This document shows, piece after piece, positions 20,137-31,862 of a stretch of 64,000 nucleotides of DNA. The stretch's first letter is position 1; each line of letters begins with the position of its first letter. The position numbers and the translations under genes were made by a program. Where the stretch lies: the NCBI RefSeq assembly GCF_045679555.1, contig NC_092098.1:21792038-21856037 (forward strand), given 5' to 3'. The notes beneath the pieces are model-generated. The model was not told the origin of the DNA. It searched no databases and saw only the letters and a program-made list of their open reading frames with translations. Source of the DNA: Salvelinus alpinus. Taxonomy: Eukaryota; Chordata; Actinopteri; Salmoniformes; Salmonidae.

Positions 20137-20753
20137 CAGTGGTGGAAAAAGTACCCAATTGTCATACTTGAGTAAAAGTAAAGATACCTTAATAGAAAAT
20201 GACTCAAGTAAAATTGAAAGTCATCCAGTGAAATACTACTTGAGTAAAAGTCTAAAAGTATTTCGTTTTAAATATATTTAAGTATCAAAAGTAAATGTAA
20301 TTACTAAAATATACAAAAGTGAAAGTAAAAGTATAAATATTTTCAAATTTCTTATGTGATGCAAACCAGACGGCATCATTTTCTTGTTTTTATTTTATTT
20401 ACGGATAGCCAGGGGCACACTCCAACACTCAGACATAATTTACAAATGTGCAAATTTAGCATGTGTTTAGTGAGTCCTCCAGATCAGAGGCAGTAGGGAT
20501 GACCAGGGATGTTGTCTTGATAAGTGTGTGAATGAGACAATTGTCCTGCCCTGCTCAGCATTCAAAATCTAACGAGTACTTTTGGGTGTCAAGGAAAATG
20601 TATAGAGTAAAAAATACATAATTTTCTTTAGGAATGTAGTGAAGTAAAAGCAAAAGTTGTCAAAAATATAAATAGTAAAGTAAATTACAGATACCCCAAA
20701 AACGACTTAACTAGTACCTTCAAGTATTTTTACTTAAGTACTTTACACCACTG
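20137..20753. mobile_element. Non-autonomous hAT-like element
   Basis: Ends are CAGTGGTGGAAAAAGTAC and, as complement, CAGTGGTGTAAAGTACTTAA, which are imperfect terminal inverted repeats of hAT type. The interior is filled with AAGTAAAAGTA-type motifs, and no transposase is present. An exact 8-bp target duplication was not found at the ends: TCCATTTC precedes the left end and TCCATCTC lies six bases past the right end. Confidence 0.75.
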
Positions 20754-21420
20754 AACATATCCATCTCATGTATTAAAAAACAGCCATAGGAATAATTATT
20801 TTCTAAATAACAGCAATATTTGTAGCAGCATGTGGTGGTGGCTCATGTTCCATATCACCCTATCTCTTGGCCAATTTGTGAACAAACAAGGACAGTAAAT
20901 GTGTAGTGTTGTGTCCGATCCTTAAGTTAAGGTTAACGTTTTTTGAAGTGTTTAATGTTAAATTTAGGCATTAAGGGTTCAGGTCAGGTATTAACTCCAA
21001 ATGGTTCAGGTTAGGGTTTGGGATAGGCTTAAAACAAAAATATCAAAACAACTTTCTATTTCCGGATTCGAAATTGCAACCTTTGAAATCAGAGGCAGAT
21101 GCTTATGCCCACCCTCCATCCCTGTCCACAACGCCCTGGGAAAACCAAAACCTACTTGACGGTAACAACGCTCACTGTTGCCCCTAGTGGCCGGTTTCCA
21201 CGTCATCTCCTGAAGTCCTCAGACATGGATGGACGTCGAATAGTGACTTGTATCACAGGTGACCTGGCTGCGTAGGCCTACTGTATACTACTGATCTGCT
21301 ACCAGAGGTGGAAAGTGAGAGAGACTGGTGGGGTCTCACTGGTTCAACAAAATCAAGGATCAGTTGAATAGAAAAGGTATAGAATTGCATTTTTCTAGAT
21401 TTCGAATATATTATTATCAA
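20754..21420. other. Non-coding, nothing recognised
   Basis: No domain or element seen. The open frames are short. Confidence 0.45.
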
Positions 21421-21429
21421 TACATTATA

Positions 21430-22445
21430 GTTCACACCCAGCAAACCAGGAATATTCTCAGAACATTAACTAAGATTCCTAAGTTCTTGATAGGGTTTTA
21501 TTTAACATTAGGATGACAACATCCCAAAAACATTCAAAGAATGTTTTTAATAACATATTTTTTTTTTTCATGAAATATCCTTGTAATGTTCTCCTAACAT
21601 TCACTAAAACATGTGCACGAACATCTGTAACAGTCACCACATAACATTCCCCCAAGGTTCTCAGGTTTTCAGGTAATGTAATAGCACAATGTACCAGTAA
21701 TGTTTTCCCCACAAACCAAAATTGGTTCTGTGCAACTTCTCAGAACATTTGTTGCGTTGCGCCAAATGGTCTCATAACAAACAAAAAACTGTCCAGTTGT
21801 GCTGATGATTAAACAAAGATTGTATAAAACATTCGCCTGATGTTGCAAAAACATTCCCAGAACCCATTGTGTCTGTTCTTTAAAGGTTCCCAGAATATTT
21901 AATTGTGAGGACATCACAAAATATTGTGAGGAAATCACAAAATATATGTTCCCAAACACAAAAACTGTCCTGTTGTGCGGATTATTTTACAATGTTTATT
22001 TTAGGATGCAAAAAACGTTCACCTGATGTTACAAGAACATTTTTGTTTATGTTCTTTAAAAGTTCCTAAAACATTTATTTATGTTCTGGGAAGATTGTGG
22101 GGATATGACTGGAGACCGGAGACCATGCTTCTATACCTGCATTGCTTGCTGTTTGGGGTTTTAGGCTGGGTTTCTGTATAGCACTTTGTGACATCAGCTG
22201 ATGTAAGAAGGGCTTTATAAATAAATTTGATAGAATTTCAATGATAGGTTCCCAAAACACAAAAACTGTACAGTTGTGCTGACATTCAGATAGGGTTCAT
22301 ATCAGGGTGCACAAAACATTCCCTTGATGTTGTAAGAATGTTGACAGAACACCTGGTCTTTAAAGGTACCCAGAACATTTCATTTGGTTATGGGAGTTAT
22401 CTGGGATGTTGCAATAATATTCTTGTGATATTCACAAAGGTTGCA
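21430..22445. repeat. Degenerate dispersed repeat, three related blocks
   Basis: Blocks beginning at about 21780, 21957 and 22257 share ACAAAAACTGT, a GTTGTGC motif, ACATTC.CCTGATGTT and GTTCTTTAAAGGTTCCCAGA. The middle and last blocks are separated by a fish repeat tail (about 22110-22235) related to the one at 2857-3130. This is an old diverged repeat with many AACATT motifs; class unknown. Confidence 0.6.
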
Positions 22446-22500
22446 CAGATCTGTAAGTCGCTCTGGATAAGAGAGTCTGCAAAATGACTCAAATGTAACT
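22446..22500 (+). repeat. SINE central-domain fragment
   Basis: TGTAAGTCGCTCTGGATAAG followed by AGAGTCTGCAAAATGACTCA is the conserved core seen in fish V-SINE-like elements. The same core, reverse-complemented, is at 56420-56460. Confidence 0.7.
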
Positions 22501-23162
22501 GGACATGTTTTGGAAAAATAGATTGTGTGATGTCAACACAATGTTCTCACCAGACTGTTCCCACAACATAATGAAACATTCTGGGAACCTGTGAGGTTGA
22601 CCATGCGGTAGGATTCTACAGTGAGGAGGCAACAGCAGTTCTTTACTCTTCTTGCACAGAGAGAGGCTTTTATTAGCCAGTGGAGGCTCCTCAGAGTAGA
22701 AAGGGGAGAACCATCCTACTCAGTGAATTTCAGAAAAAGTTATCATTTTTAGATAAAACTATACAGAATATATTCACACATCACCAAAAAAAACTGTTTT
22801 TTAGGAGGCTCATGGTTCTCACCCACCTTCCATAGAGAGTAATTATGACAACTTCCGGAGGACGTCCTCCAACCTATCAGAGCTCTTGCAGAACTGACAT
22901 GTCCACCCAATCAAAGGATCAGAGATTTAATCTAGTACTGAAAGCATATGCTGCAGCTAGCTAGCACTGCAGAGCATGAGTAGTTGACTCAAAGAGAGAG
23001 AAAGACAATAGTTTAACAGTTTTGAATAAATACATTTCTTCAAAAATGAAGGAGAAGCAAGAGAGAGTGAGAGAGAGAGAGCTAGCGAATGCAGCTAGCA
23101 AGTTTAGACTTCTCAAACACCCAGCTCAAACAGAGAGGGATACTATGTTAGCTAGCTGGCTA

Positions 23163-23402
23163 TGTCATGGTTCCACCTGTCACCAGAGGGCAGGTTTCCC
23201 TGTTCAAAGAGGTGTGTTTTCTGTTGTCCTTTGCAGAAGCTTGAATTGTTTACCGTGTGTGTTTGTTTCCTGAGTGAGTTTTCGAGACTTAGTGTTCAAG
23301 TTTACTGTGATCCTGCGGCTACCGTTTCTCAGTAAAGTATTATGTTTATCCTTAACCACTGATTCCTCGTCTGGTCTCTTCTCTGCACCTTAACACGTCA
23401 CA
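23163..23402 (+). mobile_element. Likely LTR of a gypsy-type retrotransposon
   Basis: A 240-bp block starting TGTCATGG and ending ACGTCACA, with a polyadenylation-like CAGTAAAGTATT. The TGTCA start and complementary TGTGACG end fit an LTR. The gypsy integrase fragment follows at once, so gag and most of pol are deleted. Confidence 0.6.
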
Positions 23403-24026
23403 GCAAGCTTCTGTCCATCCCCAGCTGGCCCTGGTCCTACCTGTCCGTAGACTTTATCACAGGGTTACCTCCATCCCAAGGGCTTACCACTATCCTGGTG
23501 ATCGTTCATCAGTTCGCCAAGCCAGCCCATTTCATTGCCTTACCCAAGTTGCCCTCAGCGAAGGAGACCACTGATCTCATGATTATCCATGTCTTTTGAC
23601 TACACAGACTTCCCCAGGACATCGTCTCGGATCGTGGGCCCCAGTTCGTCACACGGTATTGGAAAGCCTTCTTTTCCCTGTTGGGGGCGTCGGGGAGTCT
23701 CTCCTCGGGATTCCACTTACAGTCAAATGGGCAAACGAAGAGGGCCAATCAGGAGCTGGAGAAGTTCCTCTTCTGTTTCGTCTCCAACCAGGCCAGCAAC
23801 TGGAGCAAGTTCCTCGTCTTGGCGGAGTATGCTCACAACACACTGCCGAACAAGAGGCCGAAGCGGGGGTGCATCAGCCGAGGCATTCATTTGACAATGT
23901 CGTCACACCTGGATCAGAGCTAATCCTCCTTGCTCCGGTCCTCTGCCTGACACCAATACCAGGCAAACTGGCACAGAAGGCCTCTTCGGCCCCTCCGACC
24001 GGGTAAACGGGTATGGCTGTCCACCA
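23403..24026 (+). pseudogene. Ty3/gypsy integrase fragment
   Basis: It encodes the integrase core: VDFITGLPPSQGLTTILVIV, then AKPAHFIALPKLPSAKE. After a frame break near 23598 come [20 protein letters not shown] and [20 protein letters not shown]. The second catalytic Asp (SDRGPQF) is kept. The first-motif VDRFSK is HQFAK, and the catalytic Glu position (GQSERAN in relatives) reads GQTKRAN, a Lys. The C-terminal RVWLST tail is present near 24010. It differs from the minus-strand gypsy at 26.5-30 kb, so it comes from another family. Confidence 0.85.
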
Positions 24027-24447
24027 AGAAGGAGAGTGATGGAGTGCTGCATCAGAGGACCTGGCCTCCACAATCACCCGACCTCAACCCAACTGAGATG
24101 GTTTGGGATGAGTTGGACTGCAGAGGAAAGGAAAAGCAGCCAACAAGTGCTCAGCATATGTGGGCACTCCTTCAAGACTGTTGGAAAAGCATTCCAGGTG
24201 AAGCTGGTTGAGAGAATGCCAAGAGTGTGCAAAGCTATCATCAAGGCAAAGGGTGGCTACTTTGAAGAACCTAAAATCAAAAGGTATTTTGATTTGTTTA
24301 ACACTTTTTTGGTTACTGCATGATTCCATATGTGTAATTTCATAGTTTTGATGTCTTCACTATTATTCTACAATGTAGAACATTTTAAAAATAAAGAAAA
24401 ACCCTTGAATGAGTAGCTGTTCTAAAACTTTTGACCGGTAGTGTACG
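24027..24447 (+). pseudogene. Tc1-like transposase 3' half and right end
   Basis: This is the C-terminal part of a third Tc1 family: SPDLNPTEMVWDELDC (catalytic Glu in NPTEM), then a conserved tail with GCAAAGGGTGGCTACTTTGA in the DNA. The 3' non-coding part ends ACTTTTGACCGGTAGTGTA near 24447, the terminal repeat. The 5' half is absent and the left break is fused to the gypsy fragment. Confidence 0.88.
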
Positions 24448-24968
24448 TTGGAAACTTTCATTCATAGGCTAGGTTGTAGCAACCTCATGAATTTGAGTAT
24501 CATGTAGTAGCCTGAACCCATCAATGTTACATTGAGCTGGGTTAATGGAATATGAATGACAGTCATCCAATATGCTGTAATAGAAATAAGGCCATGCACA
24601 TAAAAAGACAAACGTTCTCTCTCATCTTAAACGGCACCGACCGCCACTGTTATTAGCAAAGTGAAGATAATAAGCCGGCAAAAAAATACAATTATTTATT
24701 AAAGAAAGTAACAAACTGGAATTTGCAACATGAACATAAACTGGGGATACATTTAAAAAAAAGGCTGCACTCAAACAAATCAAACAAACAAACCCAGCCT
24801 CAATAATACCTGTTCCCTCCCTGGCCTAAACAGAAATGACAAGGCTTAAATACTCTATCTAGGTACCCTCAATATGGACCATATCATTATTAACCAATCA
24901 TCAAGTAGCAGGTTCAAATACAGATTCAAATTCAAAATCACAGTAAACGTATTCCTTATTACTACATA

Positions 24969-26529
24969 CAGTTGTGGCCAAAAGTTTTGAGAATGACACA
25001 AATATTAATTTTCACAAAGTCTGCTGCCTCAGTTTGTATGATGGCAAATTGCATATACTCCAGAATGTTATGAAGAGTGATCAGATGAATTGCAATTAAT
25101 TGCAAAGTCCCTCTTTGCCATGCAACTGAACTGAATCCCCCAAAACCATTTCCACTGCATTTCAGCCCTGCCACAAAAGGACCAGCTGACATCATGTCAG
25201 TGATTCTCTCGTTAACACAGGTGTGAGTGTTGACGAGTACAAGGCTGGAGATCAATCTGTCATGCTGATTGAGTTCGAATAACAGACTGGAAGCTTCAAA
25301 AGGAGGGTGGTGCTTGGAATCATTGTTCTTCCTCTGTCAATCATGGTTAACTGCAAGGAAACACGTGCCGTCATCATTGCTTTGCACAAAAAGGGCTTCA
25401 CAGGCAAGGATATTTCTGCCAGTAAGATTGCACCTAAATCAACCATTTATCGGATCATCAAGAACTTCAAGGAGAGCGGTTCAATTGTTGTGAAGAAGGC
25501 TTCAGGGCGCCCAAGAAAGTCCAGCAAGCGCCAGGACCGTCTCCTAAAGTTGATTTAGCCTCGGGATCAGGGCACCACCAGTACAGAGCTTACTCAGGAA
25601 TGGCAGCAGGCAGGTGTGAGTGCATCTGCACGCACAGTGAGGCGAAGACTTTTGGAGGATGGCCTGGTGTCAAGAAGGGCAGCAAAGAAGCCACTTCTCT
25701 CCAGGAAAAACATCAGGGACAGACTGATATTCTGCAAAAGGTACAGGGATTGGACTGCTGAGGACTGTGGTAAAGTCATTTTCTCTGATGAATCCCCTTT
25801 CCGATTGTTTGGGGCATCCGGAAAAAAGCTTGTCCAGAGAAGACAAGGTGAGCACTACCATCAGTCTTGTGTCATGCCAACATTAAAGCATCCTGAGACC
25901 ATTCATGTGTGGGGTTGCTTCTCAGCCAAGGGAGTGGGCTCACTCACAATTTTGCCTAAGAACATGAATAAAGAATGGTACCTACACATCCCCAGAGAGC
26001 AATCTCTCCCAACCATCCAGGAACAGTTTGGTGACGAACAATGCCTTTTCCAGCATGATGGAGCACCTTGCCATAAGGCAAAAGTGATAGCTAAGTGGCC
26101 CGGGGAATAAAACATCGATATTTTGGGTCCATGGCCAGGAAATTCTCCAGACCTTAATCCCATTGAGAACTTGTGGTCAATCCTCAAGATGCTGGTGGAC
26201 AAACAAAAACCCACAAAATCTGACAAACTCCAAGCATTGATTGTGCAAGAATGGGCTTCCATCAGTCAGGATGTGGCACAGAAGTTAATTGACAGCATGC
26301 CAGGGCGGATTGCAGAGGTCTTGAAAAGGAAGGGTCAACACTGCAAATATTGACTCTTTGCATCAACTTCATGTAATTGTCAATAAAAGCCTTTGACACT
26401 TATGAAATGCTTGTAATTATACTTCAGTATTCCATAGTAACATCTGACAAAAATATCTAAAGACACTGAAGCAGCAAACTTTGTGGATATTAATATTTGT
26501 GTCATTCTCAAAACTTTTGGCCATGACTG
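24969..26529 (+). mobile_element. Second Tc1/mariner element, near complete
   Basis: TA target sites flank it (24967-24968 and 26530-26531). The left end CAGTTGTGGCCAAAAGTTTT and right end (complement CAGTCATGGCCAAAAGTTTT) form terminal inverted repeats of about 40 bp with few differences. Length is 1561 bp with one transposase gene. It belongs to a different Tc1 family from the element at 11.3 kb. It sits against the 3' end of the minus-strand gypsy copy. Confidence 0.95.
25343..26353 (+). pseudogene. Tc1-like transposase with two nonsense codons
   Basis: A single reading frame of 337 codons runs from the ATG at 25343 (MVNCKETRAVIIALHKKG) to the stop at 26351-26353 with no frameshift, interrupted only by TAG at 25556-25558 and TAA at 26108-26110. 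Both positions are Gln-like in the family, so both fit single C-to-T changes. Visible parts are an N-terminal helix-turn-helix region with KSTIYRIIKNFKESGS, a GRPRKSS AT-hook-like motif, SDESPFRLFG (first Asp), FQHDGAPCHKAK (second Asp) and [11 protein letters not shown] (Glu). The second stop falls between the last two catalytic residues. The length is normal for the family. Confidence 0.95.
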
Positions 26530-26534
26530 TACAT

Positions 26535-29500
26535 ACACACTTCAAACAGAAGACAAAGGACAGTGAGACACAGGTTTAATCTTGGACACGTGAAATGTAG
26601 GATGATACGGAGAGTGCGGGGCAACAGAAGACAAACAGCAGAGGGGCTAAGGGTTTTAGAGATGGGGAAAGGGCCGATGAAACGGGGGGAAAGTTTACGG
26701 GACTCCACCCGGAGGGGCAGGTCCCGAGTGGACAGCCATACCCTCTGCCCGAGGCGATAGCGGGAGCAGGGGTCCGTCGGCGATCCGCTTGTCGCCGATA
26801 CCTGGATGTGGTCTTCAAAAGTGCGGCCTGGCTTTCTTCCAGGTAAGGCGACAGCGGCAGATGAACATCTGGGCAGAGGGTATGCTGACTTCTTCCTCTT
26901 GCTCAGGGAAGAGCGGGGAATGATATCCCAAGGAACACTCGAAGGGCAAGAAACCAGTGGCCGAGCAGGGAAGTTGTTATGTGCGTATTCCACCCACACG
27001 AGTTGCTAGCTCCAGGTGGTGGGGTTGGCAGAGACGAGGCAACGAAGGGCCATCTCCATGTCCTGATTGGCTCGCTCTGATTGGCCATTAGATTGGGGGT
27101 GGAAACCAGAGGACAGGCTGGCTGACGACCCAATGAGGGTGCAGAACGCCTTCCAGAACCGGGACGAGAACTGGGGACCACGATTGGAGACCATGTTGAC
27201 CGGAAGTCCATGGATCCGGAAGATGTGCTGCATCATGAGCTGAGTCATCTCCTTGGTTGAGGGAAGGGGAATAAAATGGGCGGCTTTAGAAAACCTATCC
27301 ACCACCGTCAGGATAGTAGTGTTGCCATCTGACGGGGGTAGCCCAGTAACAAAGTTCAGGGATACATGGGATCAGGGGTGGTGAGGAACAAGGAGTGGTT
27401 GAAGAAGGCCAGTCGGAGCATGTCGCAGAGTCTTATTTTGTGCACACACAGTGCAGGCGGCGACGAATGTGGAGACATCCGACACCATGGAAGGCCACCA
27501 AAGTGTTGTTGTATGAAAGCCAGGGTCTGACAGGAGCCTGGATGGCAGGTCAGTCTTGAGGAATGTGCCCATTCCATGACCGGGGAATGGGCAGAGTCCT
27601 GGACAAACATCCGGTTAGCCGGACCACCCTCATGTTCTGGCTGGGAACGCTGCACCTTACAGACCAGGCTCTCTATACCCCAGACGCCTGCAGCCGCTAG
27701 ACAGGAGGTAGGGAGGATGGTCTTGGGGTCAGACAGAGTAACAGAGGGGCAATACAACTGTGGGAGTGTGTCAGGCTTCACCTTCTTGGACCCCGGGGCG
27801 GTAGGAGAGAGTGAAATTGAAACCTTGGGAGAGGTGAGTGCTGAGAGGGGGGAAGCCAGGATACTGTAACCCCGGATGAAGCGGCGGTAGAAATGAGCAA
27901 ACCACAGGAAACGTTGCAGCTGCATTCTGGATGTGGGTTGAGGCCAATCCACCACCGCTCTCACCTTGTCTGGATACATCTGTATATGTCCTGCAGCGAT
28001 GACGTATCCTAGGAATGAGATGGTGGAGCGATGGAATTCATACTTCTCCGCTTTAACGAAAAGCTGGTTCTCCAGGAGACGCTAAAGGACTTGTTGGACA
28101 TTGAGGATGTGTTCTTGAGCTGAATGGGAATAGATAAGGATGTCGTCGAGATAGACAAACACAAACTGGTTCAGTATGTCCCGGAGCACATCGTTGACCA
28201 GGGCCTGGAACACAACGGGAGCGTTGGTCAGTTCGAATGCATTTTTTGACTTTTTCTAATCATAGTCGCACATCTCATGTAGCCTAGCCCATTGGCCTGT
28301 ATGTTTTAATAAGGTTTGTATCACAATTAAAGTGGCCAAATAGTACTCATAGTGCCCGCTAGCCATGTTAAAGGCTGTTTTCCACTCATCTCCCTCCCAT
28401 ATCCGATCCAGATGGTAGGCTTTCCTAAGGTCCAACTTAGAGAAGATGGTCGCTCCCTGAAGAGTTTCGAAAGCCGAGGAGATGAGTGGTAGAGGGTAAC
28501 GTTTTTTAACCGTGATGTCATTAAGGCCCCTGTAGTCAATACATGGGTGCAGGGTTTTGTCCTTCTTCTCCATAAAGAAGAACCCTGCGCTGGGGGGAGA
28601 GGCCGATGGACAAAAACTCTCTGCAGCGAGAGAGTTCTCAATGTACTCCTCCAATGCCTTGGTCTCCGGACCCGACAGGGAGTAAAGCTGCCACTGAGGG
28701 GGTGTAGTTCCCGGGAGAAGGTCAATGGCGCAGTCATAGGGTCGATGCAGAGGGAGAGACGTAGAACGGGCCTTGTTGAAGACTTCCCAGAGGTCCAGGT
28801 ACTCCGCGGGAATGGCGGAGAGATCCGAGGCTTCTCTCAAGCCTGCAGGAAGACGTCCTGGGGTAGGCTAGGCCGGCTTAAGACAATGAGCATGGCAGAA
28901 CGGGCTCCAACCCACGATAGAACCAGTAGCCCAGTCGATCAGGGGATTGTGCTTCTGGAGCCATGGATATTCCAAAACCACTGGTACATGGGGAGATTCT
29001 AGGAGCAGGAACTGCACACACTCACTGTGATTCCCTGATACTCGTAGGTCGATCGGAATTGTAGTGCGGGTGACTCTGCCCATCCAGCGCTCTGACGTCC
29101 ATGGGAATGGAGAGGGGTTGAGTGGAGATCGATAAAGCATCGATAAAGCTCTCATCGGCCCAAAGAGTCAATGAGCACCCGATGTGATTTGGCCTGGGCA
29201 CCCCACAACAGGGTGGAATGGAGAGGGGTGCGAGTAATGGGAGATTGGAAAATCCCTGTACAGCGCGCCAGAGTACTCATATCTACTGATGAGCCTGGTC
29301 TTTTTAATGGAGAGGTGGAAATATAATGTCCTGTAGTCCCACAATACAGGCAGCTCCTGGTGTTCAGTCTGCGTAAACGTTCATCCGGAGACAATCGAGC
29401 CCTTCCCAATAGCTTGGGCTCTAGAGGAGGCGAGTCAACTGCCCATGGCGATTCCCGTGAGTACTTGGGTGACATCGGATTCTCTCAGAAATTATTTTTG

Positions 29501-30012
29501 GGGGTTTCTGGGATTCCTCAGAGGTGAGGTGGGAATCGAGGGCGAGCGAGGGCAACAGGGAACAGATTCCCTCTCCCTCCTACGTTCTCGTAGCCACCCA
29601 TCGATCTGGATGGTCAAGGCTATGAGGGAGTCGAGGTCAATGGGCAGCTCCCGGGCTGCGAGCTCATCTTTGATCACCTCCGATAATCTGTGAAGGAACA
29701 TGTTGAACTATGCTTTCGGGTTCCAGGCACTCTCAGCCGTCAACGTGCGAAAATCCACGACGTAGTCTGCCACACTACGGGAGTCTTGATGTAGCTGGAG
29801 CAGTTTACGAGCAGCCTCTCCGGGAGAGGACAATTCTCCGTTGTCCTCTCCCGGACAACAGAGAATCGAACACCTTCCGTACTTCCTCCACAATCTCCTC
29901 CAGACTAAGGCAGATGGTGGATTGTTGCTCCCAAACCGCCATAGCCCATGCGAGTGCCCTCCCGGACATCAGCGTTATGACAAGGGGTGTAGAGCCCAAC
30001 TGGCATACATAA
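26535..30012 (-). pseudogene. Ty3/gypsy retrotransposon gag-pol, degraded
   Basis: Read from right to left. Gag-like sequence is at 29490-30010 (GRALAWAMAVWEQQS, then IDGWLRERRRERE). A CCHC knuckle near 29330-29360 is spoiled, its last Cys being Ser (CLYCGTTGHYISTS). The protease region at about 29150-29180 reads LIDSLG where LIDSGA is expected. RT at 28260-28840 includes [20 protein letters not shown] and [13 protein letters not shown] continues at about 28090-28245 with an intact YLDD (28142-28153). RNase H-side sequence includes [17 protein letters not shown] (about 27870-27920). The integrase zinc region is at about 27370-27600. The integrase core at 26900-27305 has [14 protein letters not shown] and [12 protein letters not shown], so the catalytic Asp is Asn. 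A C-terminal tail lies at 26540-26850. There are several frame breaks and a roughly 95-bp insertion in RT near 28250-28345. No LTR was recognised at either side. Confidence 0.9.
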
Positions 30013-31400
30013 GCGGTGCGTGAGATTCAAGTTTGGGGAAGATCATTTTCACCATAAAAATGCACCTTTATAATAAAAGCATTAAATGCGTAATTGCATT
30101 TGAGGTCACTTTTGATAAATGTGTTTTCCCCTAATGGAACATTTGCGCTTATATCCTATTACCATGTGCAAATTTCTGCGCTTATAATGTGAAGAAATAA
30201 CCTAACAGTTTATCAACATTTTAAGCTAAACATTTTGATCTGTTGCGTCAGCCTCATTGCATCAAAAAAAATGTGGACGCTAGTGGTTGTATTCATTTTG
30301 GATCTATCGCATCCCACAACTGTCCCAGACTATGTTTCTAATATTTATTTCTCGCACAGAATAGAATAGGTCAGCTTTTGTACTATGGGGGATAGTAAAT
30401 TGACATAGGCTACTGCTTTTGCTGTTTGTTGGGCCTACTCATCTTGTTGGCTGACGAAAAGTAAATGTGTACAGTTCTTTCAATATCTTCAATACGCACC
30501 TCGGGAATTGGATAAGGATGGGTCTGCCTTCACTTGTAGCCTGTGAGAAAGACCCGATCACGTGACGGAGTGCACAGCACTCAGGGAGAAGGGCACAACA
30601 GCCACTGGCCGCAAAAGGCATTGATTTTTTAGGGTGCATTACGGCCACACAAAGGGGATGCCGCCGTGAAGTTTTAGGCATTATCAAGTACTTGTCAAAT
30701 TGTGAATGAGAGACTGATGAAGTGTGTACAGCCTGCGCAAAAAAAACAAAGCAGAGCTCATGCCTTTCAAGCAACATTTTTCAAATCATCATTAGAATCG
30801 CATCATGCAGCCTTACAATGTATTAAAAATCCAAACATATGTTTGTAGAACAACTAAAGTTACATTAATAACTCTAATTAAACATATAGGAATACCTATT
30901 TCTTTGTTAACCTTTCAACACAGAATAGTCGCATGTGCGCACTCCCTCAAATCTTTTAGAGAAAATATCCTTTCTATTTTATTCAGCTTTGTTCAGTTGT
31001 ATTCTTCATACTATAAAATAATGTCACGGAATTCTAAGCAAATCATGTCTGCTAAATTAACTAGAGTAGCCCACAGCCATTTGGCATAGCCAGATCAGGA
31101 CCTAACATAAGGACAACTCAGAGTATGCTATTCTGTTCTTCTGAAATAGACTACATTTTCTTCATATCATGCTTCTTTAGACCTGTCTAAAATAGATAAT
31201 GGATTTATTGTGAAGGTGTACGCTATATTACATGGATTTATTAGACTTTTTAAAATGTAGATGTTCCAAAGGTCAGCATCAGTGTCTTGTAGGCTATGTG
31301 TGGAAGCCAGGAGATGCTAAATGTGTTTATGTTAATTAACGGTCAATTTCCGTGAGACCGACAGTTATTTGCTTGACTGGACAGTTTTTTCATTATTAGA
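30013..31400. other. Probable old transposon-derived DNA, unclassified
   Basis: No coding domain. Several segments (for example AACGGTCAATTTCCGTGAGA near 31340) look like parts of dispersed fish DNA transposons, but no paired ends were identified. Confidence 0.35.
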
Positions 31401-31501
31401 AGATTTGCCACAACCTAACCAATGTTCTGGGAACTTCTACAGAACAAATTTTGGTTTGATGGGTACTTTTTTTTAAAGTCAATGAAAAAGGGAGACATAG
31501 C

Positions 31502-31532
<31 letters not shown>

Positions 31533-31541
31533 TGAGTGAGT

Positions 31542-31620
<79 letters not shown>
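31502..31620. repeat. (GA)n microsatellite
   Basis: GA run with an internal GAGT block at about 31523-31547. Confidence 0.98.
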
Positions 31621-31624
<4 letters not shown>

Positions 31625-31849
31625 CACATCCTCACCTCATCACTGCTACCTGATGCTAAACACCTCATTAGAACTTAATTAACCCTCTTCTCTCTGCTCT
31701 CGTTTCTTTTTTTATCTTCTTATCTCTCACTATTTTCCCTGTCAGTGTCATTTCTACATCTCTGGTCTCATTTTCTCCCCATTCTGTTCGTTCATTTCCA
31801 TTGTGGTGGAGAAATTACATTTATTTGATAAGCGAGGCAATCTTTAAAT

Positions 31850-31862
31850 ATTAATTATGCAT
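31850..31862 (-). promoter_or_regulatory. Candidate Brn3/POU-IV binding site, exact
   Basis: The minus strand reads ATGCATAATTAAT, which contains the optimal Brn3 site GCATAATTAAT without mismatch. It lies in about 350 bp of unique AT-rich DNA (31640-31990), about 17 kb upstream of the POU4F start. Occupancy and role are inferred from the motif only. Confidence 0.45.

Larger units (their letters stand above)
22678..24649 (+). mobile_element. hAT-like element hosting nested insertions
   Basis: The left end CAGTGGAGGCTCC (22678) and right end GACCGCCACTG (to 24649) are short inverted repeats. They are flanked by an exact 8-bp direct repeat TTATTAGC (22670-22677 and 24650-24657), the hAT signature. 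The interior starts with sequence ending in a short frame (MKEKQERVRERE, about 23046). It is then interrupted by LTR-retrotransposon DNA (23163-24026) and a Tc1 fragment (24027-24447), and resumes at about 24448. No intact hAT transposase is visible. Confidence 0.85.

Noticed and set aside
20129-20767. 8-bp target duplication for the hAT-like MITE
   Set aside because: TCCATTTC and TCCATCTC match at 7 of 8 positions, but the right one is six bases beyond the element end, so it is not a clean duplication.
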